A stretch of DNA of 64,000 nt from Platycnemis pennipes (GCA_933228895.1 OW121852.1:62290872-62354871); one strand, 5' to 3'; positions 37,851 to 48,629 are shown, counted from the first letter of the stretch. Made by a program: numbers and translations. The notes: generated from the letters alone by a model not told the origin.

Positions 37851-38999
37851 TTTTCTCACCATTGTTCTTAGAATAAAGTATAGTTAAATGGAACGATGCA
37901 ACCTTGCAATTGGAGTATCGAAGAAGCTATTTGTATGTCTACTGCCACGATACAGCTATCTAGATCGGTTATTGTTCTGGAGAGGAGGTTAAAAACCGTA
38001 GGAAGTAACTCGGGGCAACATTTCGTAAAGTTGCGATTTTTTTGGAGTGGATATCGTAGTGAACCGCGATTTATCCACTAAGCAGTCTACGTGTTTCATA
38101 GGTTCATATATTCCCTGAGAGATTAGGATTATCATTTCTTACTCATTAAAATACTGCATTGGTGGATGAGAACAAGTCCTAGGTGTGTTGATCAAAGTTG
38201 TAAAATTAATCACAATGGGTTGTATTTGATATGATATTAATTTTTATTCAGAAGGCTACCGAAGGCGTTTATTTTCCCTGGATATATTTTCAGAGTGATT
38301 AGTGATCTTGAAATGTAAACGTTATTTTCGTTATTTTGTTTTATGTTGAAAACTGATGATATATTTTAATGAACGTCTTGAATGAATTTTGATATCAATC
38401 CATAAGTAGCCATTTTGATTTACATAGAATGTGAGCATTACTAGCAAAATTTAAATTAAAAATTACGGGATTAGGACTTTTGAATTGCGATTTAATTTAT
38501 CTGCGTTCAAATAATATAAATTTTGTGGCCTATCAGTATGGGAAAGGACCCGCATACCTGATTACATTCCGTGTTGCTTTTGTTTGGGTCAAGTATGATT
38601 TGGATGAGTTCTACTCTCTTTCGGGTGTGTAATTTGATAAAATATAAATTAAATATCATTATTACTTTTCAGCCAGTATACCCGCTATAAGTAAACACGT
38701 GAGAAACTTTACCTAGGGAGACTAGAGAAATGTTATTTACTAGAGAAAGTGAAGCTAATGTAAGTGTACATTTAAGGCAGAATAAACTACTAAAAATGCA
38801 TCAGTTTAGACTGAATTTTCAATTTACATTATCTTATTTTTAGTAATCTTGCCTTAATGATTGCGAATGCTATGGAGAGCCTTTAAAACTTGGTGGAAAT
38901 TATTCTATCAAGTTTAAATTAATTAGTTAAGAAATGATGTGTGAGGTCTCTAGCTGTTTCTTTTGCTAATTATTTATATATTTTTGTTTCTCTTATTTT

Positions 39000-39430
39000 T
39001 AAATAGTGTTGCTTAAAAGTTCAATTCATCCGGGTGTAAACGATGCGGACACTTGAGGGAAATTCATGGAATATATCGCGTATCGGTCCGCTAATGGCAG
39101 CTTATTCATAATTCCATTCCGTGGCTCGTTTCGAATTAAGCAGCAGCTCTGTTGATTTACCTAATTTGATCGTTCCATGGGCGCAGTGACAGTCTCTTTT
39201 TTTGTTTCGCTGCAATACGCTCGTATCCATAAACTTATGGTTGGGGTGCGTACGAATCGCTTGTTGGTTTCCATCCACCGTATAATCTTATCGTTATTTC
39301 GCAACCGATGTCATTTCCGCGCCTTGACGAAGTGGTGTGAATTCCGGCCGCATTAAACATTCATCGGCGCGAAGTATGTGAGTAATCGGATTAATTAAAT
39401 CCTTATTCATAAAGCGGAAGCAGTCAGGAT
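39000..39430. promoter_or_regulatory. Possible cis-regulatory stretch
   Basis: Free of the repeat families seen elsewhere, of mixed composition, and containing homeodomain-like motifs: TAATCGGATTAATTAAATCC at about 39383-39402 has GGATTA and its inverted partner AATCC around TTAATTA. Being inside a repeat-rich window, such a clean stretch may be under constraint. Function is inference only. Confidence 0.25.
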
Positions 39431-39974
39431 ACTAGGTCAACGGAATAAAAAGCCCCATCTCGATTCTGCTATCGTTTTCCCTCGCCATGGTGACCCCGGA
39501 CATTTTTTTCCTCTTTTTCGGTAATTGATGAGGATTCTAGTGGATCGTTTTTGCTGCTTGACTGATCCCAGAGAATGATTCAGATAATCAAGCGCCGTTC
39601 TTTTATGTCTATTCGGTAATTTTACATTCTTTGCCACCCAGTGGGAGAAAAAGGATGAGTGTCGGTGATTAATTAAGGAAAAAATGTGAGAATGGTGTAA
39701 TTCTCTTTCGTCAGTCAGCAAGAGGATTGCGATCATGCTGAATGTGTGGTATAATCTGTGAAAATCCAAGGAATGTGGTAAAAAAATATGGAATAAAAAT
39801 ATATGATTACATTATATACACACATTACATTATTATACATTGCAAAGGAGTCATGAACTAAAGCAGGTGGGACGATTTAGCTACTGGGGTAGTGTCGTGG
39901 ATGAAAATGGATGAGACAACAGCCTTTACCTTCTGATAATTACATCGCAGATTAAAAGAAGGCAGGGGTATCAT
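39431..39974. other. No recognised gene
   Basis: A 110-codon minus-strand frame (39437-39769) has no known domain. Near 39780-39840 there is an AT-rich ATTATAYA-type simple stretch. Confidence 0.35.
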
Positions 39975-40225
39975 ATTAAATACTAATCTCCCATCTTGGG
40001 GGCCGACGTTCAAACCCCAGCAGTGGCAGAAATATTTGATTGGTGTACCGGTCCCTACTTGAGTGCCATGGGTAGAAAGCACTTCGAGTTCAGTCCTCCG
40101 TCCGCCGGAAGGAACGTTAAAACATGGACTCTTGGCACCTTTCGTTATGAGAGGGCTAATGCCGAGACCGGGTTTCTCTCCACCCTTCCTTCGTTCCCTC
40201 AAATGTACCTACCTCTACCCAAATG
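39975..40225 (+). mobile_element. S1 SINE
   Basis: Contains CTCCCATCTTGGGGGCCGAC, the B box GTTCAAACCCCAGCAGTGG, CGGTCCCTACTTGAGTGCC, CCTCCGTCCGCCGGAAGG and GCTAATGCCGAGACCGGG, in the family order. The first part of the tRNA head is degraded. Confidence 0.7.
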
Positions 40226-40937
40226 CCCATTTGTATTAATTAGCAAAATGAACTTGGGTATCTGTAACCTCCCCCGAGTAGCTAACTAAGAATTGAAGGG
40301 AGGACAAGTGTTTATGGCAGTAATGGAAAAGTTGCTACTGGAGTGAAAGTAATAAGGCAGAGTGGGTGGATGGGGTGAGTTCATGATATGAGCCGATCAC
40401 GTTTTGAAGGCTGTTAATATTGAAAGAATGTGCAGGTCAAAGTTTTGAAAAGAATGTGCCCTAAGATGGAATGGTAAGAGATTCAAACACATAAGAACAG
40501 AATATTTATTTAATCTTCTCCGGGTATCTAAACCTGCGCATAGATAAGTACAATATGATTTTTAAAATGGCTAGCCCACCATTGCACGAAAGAAAAGAAG
40601 ATTAAGCCTTTTAACCATAGATTAGAAGGATTTGTTTTTTTTTAAATTCTGATTAGGGAAGGCGGCGATAGGGGAGAATAGGGAAGACTCCCATATAATT
40701 TGTTTTTGTACGTAGGTAATTAGAAGACCTGTGTTTTACGATTTTTAGGGAAGGCCAGTTGTTGGTGGCAGTAATTGAATTTTGCACATTATAAGTGTAA
40801 TAGGGAAATGTAACAAGCGAAGAGCATTATATAATGATGAGCTAACGTATGTGACAAGTGTATGTGAATGTACAGTAAAAGGAAAATGTGCTGAAGTGTC
40901 CACTCCAACTAGCTGAGCCAACAAACCGCTAGCCAAG
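40226..40937. other. No recognised feature; target region of the pogo insertion
   Basis: Unassigned AT-rich sequence up to the TA target site at 40938. Confidence 0.4.
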
Positions 40938-40939
40938 TA

Positions 40940-40960
40940 GGGTAAAGGGGGGTGAATCGG
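40940..40960 (+). repeat. Left terminal inverted repeat of the pogo element
   Basis: This 21-bp repeat pairs exactly with 44261-44281. The TA at 40938-40939 is the left half of the target-site duplication. A run of G follows GGGTAAA, and the inner end reads TGAATCGG, continuing into GACC, the motif repeated subterminally. Confidence 0.95.
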
Positions 40961-41354
40961 ACCAGCGGGTGAATAGGAACGCTTTTCAAAAAGTGCGCTC
41001 AGACCCGAAACGGTATCACTTGAGACTGACTACGTTTTAGGAATTGCTTCTTTGTAATCTTGTCCTTCTAGTAGAGTGAAAACGAGAACTCGACGACTGA
41101 ATTTAAGCAAATGATACTCTGTCGAATGGAAGCCTACCATACGAGAGAGGTGTGAAATTGGGTATTTAGAAAACCTCGTATAGGTTCAAAGTAAGGTGAC
41201 ATTGTAGCGCTTACTCAGATTTCAAGTTTTTCTTTCCTGAAAGGAAATCTAATACCATAGCTGCCACATTAGGTTACTTTTTTGAGCCTTGTATGAATAT
41301 CGGAGTTACCAAACATGATACAAAATCATATTACTTAGTCGGGTGAAAAGGACC
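40950..41354 (+). promoter_or_regulatory. Left subterminal motif array (candidate transposase binding sites)
   Basis: Three copies of a motif close to GGGTGAATCGGACC lie at 40950-40963 (overlapping the TIR), 40967-40980 (GAATAGGAAC variant) and 41341-41354 (GAAAAGGACC variant). The element's transcription should also start in this 5' region. Binding by the transposase is inferred from the repetition and from the behaviour of other pogo and Tc1-like elements. Confidence 0.6.
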
Positions 41355-42128
41355 AGCACGCGCAGGAGTTCAGTTCCAAGCTGCTGATCGAGGGTGAAGC
41401 ATTGAACCAGTTATACTCAACTGACACTTGGAAAAATTCCTTCTGCTACTGAAAAGTAAGTAGATATACAACTAATATTGATAAATTGCTTACTTACACT
41501 TAATGTTTTACATTAAAAACATCAAATGTTTATAAGAATGTTTGAGCGAAAGTGGCTAAAAATTTGTTTTTAGGCCATACTCTTTTATTTAAGTATTATA
41601 AGAAGTTTAATGGAATAAACCTATTTTAATCCTATTCTATATCACGTTATAGATATTTACTACGTATAACGAGGAGGAGGAAAGAGATTTTCCCCGTCAT
41701 AGAGGTGAATTATTACGGCGACGAGCACGATTTACAGGCTGAGCGAGAGGTACGCTACCTTCGTTTGATGTAACATATGTTGTGTACTGTTCCATATATA
41801 TTAACCAATTATTCGCTGAAACAATATCATAAAACATACGCATTTCGCGATGGAAATTTATTGTTAATAATTCACATTGAGTTCCATACCTATACATTCT
41901 ACATTACTCAGTGGTCTATATTTTCCAATCTGAAAGAAAAGGAGGTGATATAATGTACGTGATAGAGGGATTGCCAGAGTATTAAATATTATATATGGCA
42001 ACAGAATTAGTTGTGGAACGCCTTACAACCTCCTTTTGATAGCGTAACATTAGCAAAATTTCATTTAAAACGTATTTATGAAAGTGATAATTTTCGCTTA
42101 CCGTTAATGTTTTTCCTTTTGGATTAAG

Positions 42129-43835
42129 ATGGGGAAGTACCGGCGAAAAACGGAACAGACATGGACAGAGGAGGATATGAGAATGGCGCTGAAAGCTTTC
42201 AGAGAGGGAAGAAGCATGAGGCATTCTGCCGAATTTTTCAATGTTCCCCGTACTTGCCTCTATCGTAGGATAGTAGCGGATACGGAAAAATTGAAGACAA
42301 GAGGGGGGCAAAATGTCTTCTCAGTGGAAGAAGAGGAAGCATTAATTAGAATAATTCTTAGGTTATGTGAAATTGGGTTCGGATTGACAAGAGATGATGT
42401 CATGAAGGTGGCATACGAAGTTTCCATTGAAAACAACATAAAAAACAATTTCTGTGCGTTAAAAAAACGAGCAGGCAAGGATTGGTTCTTGAAATTTATA
42501 TCTAGACATCCTTTAAGTCTTCGAAAACCCGAAGGTTTGTCAGTGGCTCGAGCTGAGGGTTTAAATAAGGAAGATGTAGACGATTTTTTTTCAAAGTTAA
42601 CTATTTCGATGGCTGAGGCTGGAGTTATGGATAGGCCCCACCTTATATACAACGTTGACGTAACGGGATGTGTATTAAATAATCGCCAAACCCAAAAGAA
42701 TGTTGCAAGAACAGGATCTAAGGTAGTCATAAAACAGACGTCAGTGGAAAAGGGGGAATTGGTGACAGTTGTTGCGTGCTGCAATGCAAGTGGACATTAC
42801 ATACCACCTTTTGTAATTTTTAAGGGGAAAAAGTTCCATAAGGAATGGGAGGATGGATTTCCGTTGGGATCTAAAATTTTTATGTCCGATTCAGGGTGGA
42901 TAAATGAGGATCTTTTTTTGGAGTGGCTAAAGCACTTTCAACCAAACAGGATTCCTGGCCGATGCATTTTAGTCCTCGATGGCCACGCATCACACAAGAC
43001 TCTTCGTGTTCTACTGTTCTGTGAAAGGAATGAGATCACTCTCTTATCACTGCCCAGCCACACTACACAAAGGTTGCAACCTCTGGACAGGTCTTTTTAT
43101 AAACCATTAAAGACATACTACGATATTGAAACAAATGCGTATATGACAGTTTGTAAGGGGGATAGAAAGATAACAAAATTTAATTTTGGTCGGCTTTTTC
43201 GAAATGCATGGAGCGAAGCCGCAACAATCGGCAACGCTGAAAATGGATTCCGATCAACAGGAATATTCCCTCTGAATCCGGGTATCCTGACGGAGTTAGA
43301 TCCTTCTAATCTCGGAAGCTCACACGCCCCAGAAGAAGCATCAACTCCTTTTTCGACAAATTCATCTTCCGATCAAAAATTAACTGCCAGTCCCTATGAA
43401 GAAAGCCAATCCTCGACATCAACATCTGAGGAATCGTCAAATACTTTGGGTAGGTCTTTCCATAATTTAATACCTACACCAGAAAAAAGAATGAAAGTCA
43501 ATGTGAAAAGGTCAAGAAAGCAAATTGCTCAAATACTTACTTCTCCAGATGTAATAGAAGAAACAAAGCAACGACTGAAGAAACAAAATATTAGGAACGC
43601 GAAGGGAACTTGCAGAAACTTATATAAATCATCTTCAGATAGGGACGGCAATACTGAGAATGGGGAAAACTCAGCTGATGATACGCTTTGTGGCTTCTGC
43701 TCCAAGTCTTATAATTGTGCGAATTCGTCAAAGTTTAGAGACTGGATTAAGTGCATGACGTGTAATTGTTGGTACCATGAGCTGTGTGTAGGTGCTAAGG
43801 GGCGAGATAAATTTACTTGTGGTAAATGTGCTTAA
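42129..43835 (+). CDS. pogo/Tigger-like DDD transposase with C-terminal PHD-like finger
   Basis: A 568-residue transposase expected to bind the element's terminal repeats and catalyse cut-and-paste into TA sites in the nucleus. Residues 8-48 look like a psq-type helix-turn-helix, and residues 65-133 look like a CENP-B/Tc5-type DNA-binding domain. The DDE_1-type catalytic core spans about 165-345. Candidate catalytic acids are D177 (in YNVDVTG), D284 (in LDGHASH) and D320 (in QPLD), a DD35D spacing. The glutamate usual after the first aspartate in related proteins is valine here, but it is not a catalytic residue. A serine-rich linker (400-440) and a basic stretch (453-500) follow. Residues 521-567 form a C4HC3 finger: C521, C524, C542, C545, H550, C553, C564, C567. 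An in-frame TAA at 42105 supports the ATG at 42129. A pyrimidine-rich tract ending in AG just before the ATG could be a splice acceptor. The frame has no stop or frameshift. Confidence 0.95.
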   Translation: MGKYRRKTEQTWTEEDMRMALKAFREGRSMRHSAEFFNVPRTCLYRRIVADTEKLKTRGGQNVFSVEEEEALIRIILRLCEIGFGLTRDDVMKVAYEVSIENNIKNNFCALKKRAGKDWFLKFISRHPLSLRKPEGLSVARAEGLNKEDVDDFFSKLTISMAEAGVMDRPHLIYNVDVTGCVLNNRQTQKNVARTGSKVVIKQTSVEKGELVTVVACCNASGHYIPPFVIFKGKKFHKEWEDGFPLGSKIFMSDSGWINEDLFLEWLKHFQPNRIPGRCILVLDGHASHKTLRVLLFCERNEITLLSLPSHTTQRLQPLDRSFYKPLKTYYDIETNAYMTVCKGDRKITKFNFGRLFRNAWSEAATIGNAENGFRSTGIFPLNPGILTELDPSNLGSSHAPEEASTPFSTNSSSDQKLTASPYEESQSSTSTSEESSNTLGRSFHNLIPTPEKRMKVNVKRSRKQIAQILTSPDVIEETKQRLKKQNIRNAKGTCRNLYKSSSDRDGNTENGENSADDTLCGFCSKSYNCANSSKFRDWIKCMTCNCWYHELCVGAKGRDKFTCGKCA

Positions 43836-43995
43836 TTGTTTTGGTAAATTTGTTCTATTTAGTTCTATATGTTCAGATTTGGTGATGTATGTCTATTTGT
43901 AAAGTTATGTTTGACTCTAAGAAGGTGTCGTCGAAATATCTCCAGACTGCACTACATTGTTAATAGCAATGATGCAAAATTTCAAAATTTTATGT

Positions 43996-44001
43996 AATAA
44001 A
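43996..44001 (+). terminator. Polyadenylation signal of the transposase gene
   Basis: AATAAA lies 161 bp after the transposase stop codon and before the right subterminal motifs, where a polyadenylation signal for this gene would be expected. Confidence 0.6.
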
Positions 44002-44038
44002 ACTTAAGAAAACTAAAATTTATAACGTTATTTTACTG

Positions 44039-44098
44039 GTCCGATTCAGCCTCTAATCTGGTCCGATTCGCCCTCCAAGTCGTCGGGCGAATAGGACC
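44039..44098 (-). promoter_or_regulatory. Right subterminal motif array
   Basis: Two copies in reverse orientation, GGTCCGATTCAGCC (44039-44052) and GGTCCGATTCGCCC (44060-44073), are followed by one in forward orientation, GGGCGAATAGGACC (44085-44098). They match the motif at the inner end of both TIRs. Spacing of about 12 to 21 bp suggests clustered protein binding sites. Confidence 0.6.
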
Positions 44099-44260
44099 AT
44101 GCAGTCTCTTGAAGAAATTGCTCCAGGACCGTTCTATTCAGAGCAACCACGCTGAAAATTGCGTTTTAAACTGGAAAAACATCAAGTCCTTTGCTGATAA
44201 TGCTTTCAGAATGTAACTGTTTACACAAACGAGGAAATCGACGATTTTCCTTTTTGTGGC

Positions 44261-44281
44261 CCGATTCACCCCCCTTTACCC
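44261..44281 (-). repeat. Right terminal inverted repeat of the pogo element
   Basis: Exact reverse complement of the left terminal repeat, ending ...CTTTACCC and followed by TA at 44282-44283. No mismatch in 21 bp suggests little time since insertion. Confidence 0.95.
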
Positions 44282-44283
44282 TA

Positions 44284-45139
44284 CATACATCGTTGAATCC
44301 GAAGGCAAGATTACTAGGTGTTGGTAGAGGCCACGAAGAAGTAACCCCAGTGGCGAGTGAAATTCACTCATTAGACTGTGAGGCCCAGTTCCTTTTTGAT
44401 GTACCTGGTTGGTGGTTTTTTTTTGGCCCATCACACCATCTACCCAGTTGAAGTCTAATAATGATAATGATCAGTGCCATGTTTTTAAAAAGGTGGAGAC
44501 CAGTGAATCAATCCCTTTTATAAAATGAAATAAACTTCGGCACTACTTCTGTCATTATAAACCGTTATAAACAATGTGGAATTATCATAATCGTCACTCG
44601 AAAAGATAGGTTTAATGCAGCTTTTCACTCATTCTGCTATCAACTTATCTCTTCGCATTTTCGTAATTCTTCTCCGCCCATCCTTTGTGATCTGATATAT
44701 AGTTTATTTCATTCTTCTCGCATTCAAGTTATAGTCAGGTCTCTTGTTTCAGTTTGATGCGGAGCGGATAATTTCGGCGATCTGGCTCCGAAAGAGTCCG
44801 TTATGGGATTTCGCTTTAATTCTCGTTGAGTGAGGGGACGCAGAGAGGAGCGCGTGACGCTAATTTGCTCTCTTTTCCTCGCTAATTCCTGCTGAGTTCA
44901 CGGGTGTCGAATTCCCGATTAATTCAATGCAAGTGCTCAAAAAGTCATAAATACGGGCGACGTGAACCCCCCTCGTATTTCAATCGAGGTCCCTTCGATC
45001 AAGGTTTTCAATTTAAACGCGGCGCTTAATCGATTGTTTGATAGATTTCTACCGATTGTGGTGGTTTGGAAGTATCCCTGCGCTTTATTTACATTGCATT
45101 CTCCTAATATATCATTCCGAACGCCGTTGTGCTCTCCTG
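44284..45139. other. No recognised gene
   Basis: Apart from the probable LINE A debris at 44600-44715, nothing is assigned. 44750-45010 is GC-richer and free of recognised repeats. Confidence 0.35.
44600..44715 (-). mobile_element. Probable highly decayed LINE family A 3' fragment
   Basis: The plus strand reads AAAGATAGGTTTAATGCAGC and then a degenerate match to the reverse complement of the family A C-terminus. The order of blocks agrees with other minus-strand copies but identity is low. Confidence 0.35.
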
Positions 45140-45405
45140 GTTGACATATTTCTTTCCCCTCTTCATAGTATCCATAATATCTTTTCATTCATCCTTACAT
45201 CCTCGCTTACTTATTATTCTGCCTTCAATAACCGCCTTTTAGAATTCCATTGGGTGAATTATAATTGTATCCACATACTTTACCTGTTCTAATTCCTGCC
45301 AAAAATCTTCTCTCTTCCCCAACCATGACCAGCGCCGCTTTTTTCGTCCTCATTTTCGTTTATTGCTCCTTTTCCATTCTCCGCTACACCCACAATTAAG
45401 TCGCC
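45140..45405 (-). mobile_element. LINE family B fragment (minus strand)
   Basis: With frameshifts, the minus strand reads ENEDEK, then a VGEERRFLAGI-like block, an EGRIISKRGC-like block and DTMKRGKKYVN. Each has a counterpart in other family B copies. Confidence 0.5.
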
Positions 45406-45689
45406 TAGTTAAGCTTCCGATTTTTTTCCACCATTTTCCATGATGTTCCAAGTTCCAGATGTAAAGCGTATTTAATATTTAAGTTTAAATATTTATTTTC
45501 AAACTTCAAGGTGGTTTTGGCAAAATATTCTGCTGCCAATCTGGTATCCAACAATAAAATTCCTAATTATGTTACGAAAATAAATAATGAATTCCAGTTT
45601 ACCGGGAGAAGGGAGGAATATTATTATTTTTTATTATCTATTACCACCAAAAACAGCACATGCGGCCTTTACATCGGGGTATTAACAAT

Positions 45690-45825
45690 TTTAACAACAG
45701 ACGAGCACACACATCCATGTCCTGAGTGGTGGAAAAACCCACTCAGGCGGGACTCGAATCCGCGACCCTAAAGTTAGCAAGCGCCACGCCACGCCACGCC
45801 GCCACCGGGGCCGACAAATCCGTAT
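45690..45825 (-). mobile_element. tRNA-derived SINE, family S2 (minus strand)
   Basis: The reverse complement starts GGCCCCGGTGGCGGCGTGG, shows a B box GGTCGCGGATTCGAGTCCC and ends with CACTCAGGACATGGATGTG. A CCACG pentamer-type repeat expands the head. Related pieces lie at 9803 and 60495. Confidence 0.65.
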
Positions 45826-46684
45826 TGCTCTCTGTTTCATCGGGGAGTTTTACTGTATAACTCTTTAAGTCCTAATGCAAAAGCCGCAAAAACTCCTGGA
45901 AATCTTTGAAAGGAGACTAAAGGAATTAATTAAACAAATGTGTGGCAATTCGGTGAATTTCTTTGTACATGTTTGTAAATGTAAATTTATCATGTCTTAC
46001 CTTGTTTTCAAAATTTTACTACACACTGATAAGTAAATAAACATTATTATGATTGTCTGCATAATAACACTTGCGGTTCTCCGACTGTTTGGAACACCAA
46101 TGTATGATGTGCAAACCTAGACTGTTTATTAACATTTTTTTGTCCTCACCTTCTACCGTTTCGTTTTGTGATGTCGTTATTGTCTCGTTTGCCTCTCATT
46201 ATAAACGCTATCTAGGCCACGCCGAGCATTGTGAATTCCATGGGTCTCTATCAACTCTAGGCGTTGAACCGGCCAGAAAATTTGTATCCCCGTGTGTAAA
46301 CAGTCCCATATTTTTGTCCATCCCGCCGATTATCTCCCAGCCGTATTCACGTGCGGTAATCGGGAAATTTCGAAACCGCATTCGTCCGTCGGACTCTCCA
46401 GGTGGCAAACGCTTGAGAGATAGATAGATGAGAGTCGCAGTGATTTATCAGTACGGGGCGAGAGGGGAGAACGGCGTTGTAAATCAGATGGAAATCATTT
46501 CCGCGAGCGGAGACCCGTTGTCGGAGCGTAACGAGTGTTTTTTAATAAACTGCATTTTCCCGACGAAGGGAATACCAATTATGAGTGCTGGCGCAGCATT
46601 GGTAATGAAGCGATTTTCGCACTCCCCGGACTTGTCACGTGACCCATGGCACCCGTCGGTTCCGACCGGGAGAGCTGCGAAGCT
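45826..46684. other. No recognised gene
   Basis: 46070-46690 is GC-richer with frames of 118 and 88 codons on plus and similar ones on minus, none with a known domain. Confidence 0.35.
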
Positions 46685-47015
46685 CCTGCTGTGACGATAA
46701 ATATGGAAAGAGGAATAAGTTACAATCATGTCGCACTTAATGATCTTCTAAATTCATATTTTTTCATTGGCATTGTGTACGTGTGTTGCTTTTTAAAAGC
46801 ATGGTAATTTTATAGCGAGGAGAAGAAAAGGGAAGTAACATCTGGTATCCTAATACCCTAAAAACTCTTTTTCTCGCTTTTCTGTTCTTCTGCTCATAGT
46901 TTTAAGCCCGAAATTCGCCACATGGTAGATTAAATATAAGACCGTTAATTATATTTGGCTAAAGTCATCGCATTCCCTCGTTTTCATCTTTTTCAGCATA
47001 GAAATATTCTCATTT
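46685..47015 (+). repeat. Diverged direct repeat, copy 1
   Basis: Matches 47537-47805 with many substitutions and small indels. Shared landmarks are CTGCTGTG, TAAATATG, ATGATCTTC, CATATTTTTTC, CGAGGAGA and AAAAGGGAA, and TTTTTCAGC. It has no coding signature. Confidence 0.6.
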
Positions 47016-47536
47016 TTTTATGAAACCTTATGGCCGTACTCTTATTGAAGCGTCATATAAGTGGTACATCTCAGCTAGTAGGTTTATGTAGGTCATATGC
47101 GGAAACCGACATTCTTTGAATACGAGCGACCATGTAAAGAAATGGTGGTCCCTAGGGTACCTTTGTAGTGAGCCGGGGATTTTTTTGTGGAATAGATTTG
47201 GCTCGGTTCCATGCCCTCATTCATTTATGCATGCCCATTTTTTTTTCAAGCTCCGTTCCTTTTCCAGAACAGAATCTTATATCTACGTGGACAATTTTAA
47301 AGAAGAAAAAGGTCGGGAAAAGATGGTGAATATAAGATACTATCAACTTCCAGTATTCCCTCTCCCATCCCGCCTTAGAATCCACTTCAAGTGTGGTTTG
47401 GCCGTGTGGTATGTTTTAATGCATTTGATGTTTTTTGACAAAGACCCAGTAGGCATGAGTAATGTAATGGCTTTACCTAGAGATGAGAATTTACATTCTT
47501 TTTCTTCCTCTTCTACACTTACAACGCTAGGTTCTG
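47016..47536. other. Sequence between the two diverged direct repeats
   Basis: Contains a 145-codon plus frame (47116-47553) that runs into repeat copy 2 and has no recognised domain; not called as a gene. Confidence 0.35.
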
Positions 47537-47805
47537 TTCTGCTGTGGCGGTAAATATGAGGAAAAGACGAAGTTGCAAACGTGTCTGACTTATGATCTTC
47601 CGAGATCATATTTTTTCCTCTTCACTGTTTATGCAGGTTGCTGTTTTTAAGCATAATTTTTAAAACGAGGAGAGGAAAAGGGAAAGTAATACCTGGTCTT
47701 CCCCTAGAAATTAATTTTCCTACTTTTTTTTTCCTCTGTTTATGATTTTAATCAGAAGAGTATACTAGGTTCTCCCTTTTTCAGCTTAGAGAAAGAAGAA
47801 ATCAC
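47537..47805 (+). repeat. Diverged direct repeat, copy 2
   Basis: Second copy of the repeat at 46685-47015, about 850 bp downstream in the same orientation. The intervening sequence (47016-47536) does not match the sequence upstream of copy 1, so this is either two insertions of one repeat or an old segmental duplication. Confidence 0.6.
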
Positions 47806-48629
47806 AACAATTCCAGGTTTGTATTGTTCACCAAATTTGGCTTCGTCACATTATGCGAATATTATTACGCGGAAAATGGCATGAAAATTGACAATAATGT
47901 TATTCAATGATTAATTACATTGTCCATTACCATTGGCATATTCAGTGTAGGAAAATAATTGTTGATAAGCTATACATTGTGGAATTTGAGTGTTCTTTGT
48001 TTAAGGTAGAGTTATATTTTTTCACAAAATTAGTGCCAACATTTTTTCGTATGTTTCTATCATCCCCTTTATCATACTATTTGCTGTAAGCTTTAGTTTG
48101 TTTGCAAATGTCCTACGTTTAAATTCATACCGCATATCTAATTTCTCTCTCCAGAAAAAGATGGAATTGTTTATCCAATAGAATAATGGTGTTGGTAGAT
48201 ATTATATAGTACCTCCACAATATTGCTGAAGGCTTTCTGCGGTTGGTAGTAAATTGTACACTGTTGATTCTGTTATTACGTGCTCTGAGAAGTGTGACGA
48301 CAAACCTTTTACTCAATCATGTATGTTTGTTAGAGACAATATTCTGCCTATAAATGGTGCATGCGGCTGCCTTTTGAGGTTATATATCCTGACGAAAGTC
48401 GAAAAGTTACAGGCCCAAGGTGACGTATTAATTATACCTAATGGCGAATATTTAGTTCCAAGATAACATTGTTGCAATTAGCCACGTTATTAAATTTTAG
48501 CAAAGTTACTGATCTCCGTAATAAGTTAAAGCTATTTAATACTTATCAAAAAATTTCAATATATCCGTCGTTAAAGACTAATAAAAAATCGGAAACGACG
48601 CATGGCATCACAATATGTGCCTAATAAAA
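47806..48629. other. No recognised feature
   Basis: AT-rich. Frames of 60 to 70 codons only. Confidence 0.4.

Larger units (their letters stand above)
36786..38999. other. Unassigned apart from two tRNA-like heads
   Basis: Only the tRNA-like fragments at 37500 and 37776 are recognised. 37851-38999 is AT-rich and empty. Confidence 0.4.
40940..44281 (+). mobile_element. Complete pogo/Tigger-type DNA transposon with 21-bp TIRs
   Basis: A structurally complete cut-and-paste transposon of 3342 bp. The left end (40940-40960) begins GGGTAAAGGGGGG and the right end (44261-44281) is its exact reverse complement over 21 bp. The next bases still match at three of four positions. Both ends are flanked by TA (40938-40939 and 44282-44283), the duplication expected for the Tc1/mariner/pogo superfamily. 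The interior carries one intact transposase gene (42129-43835), an AATAAA signal and subterminal copies of the terminal motif. Identical TIRs, a clean TA duplication and an open reading frame together indicate a young insertion. The ends and target site are seen directly; the family assignment rests on the encoded protein; present-day mobility is inference. Confidence 0.93.

Noticed and set aside
42260..42784. 174-codon minus-strand frame
   Set aside because: Antisense shadow of the pogo transposase.
47116..47553. 145-codon plus-strand frame
   Set aside because: Extends into the diverged direct repeat and has no domain.
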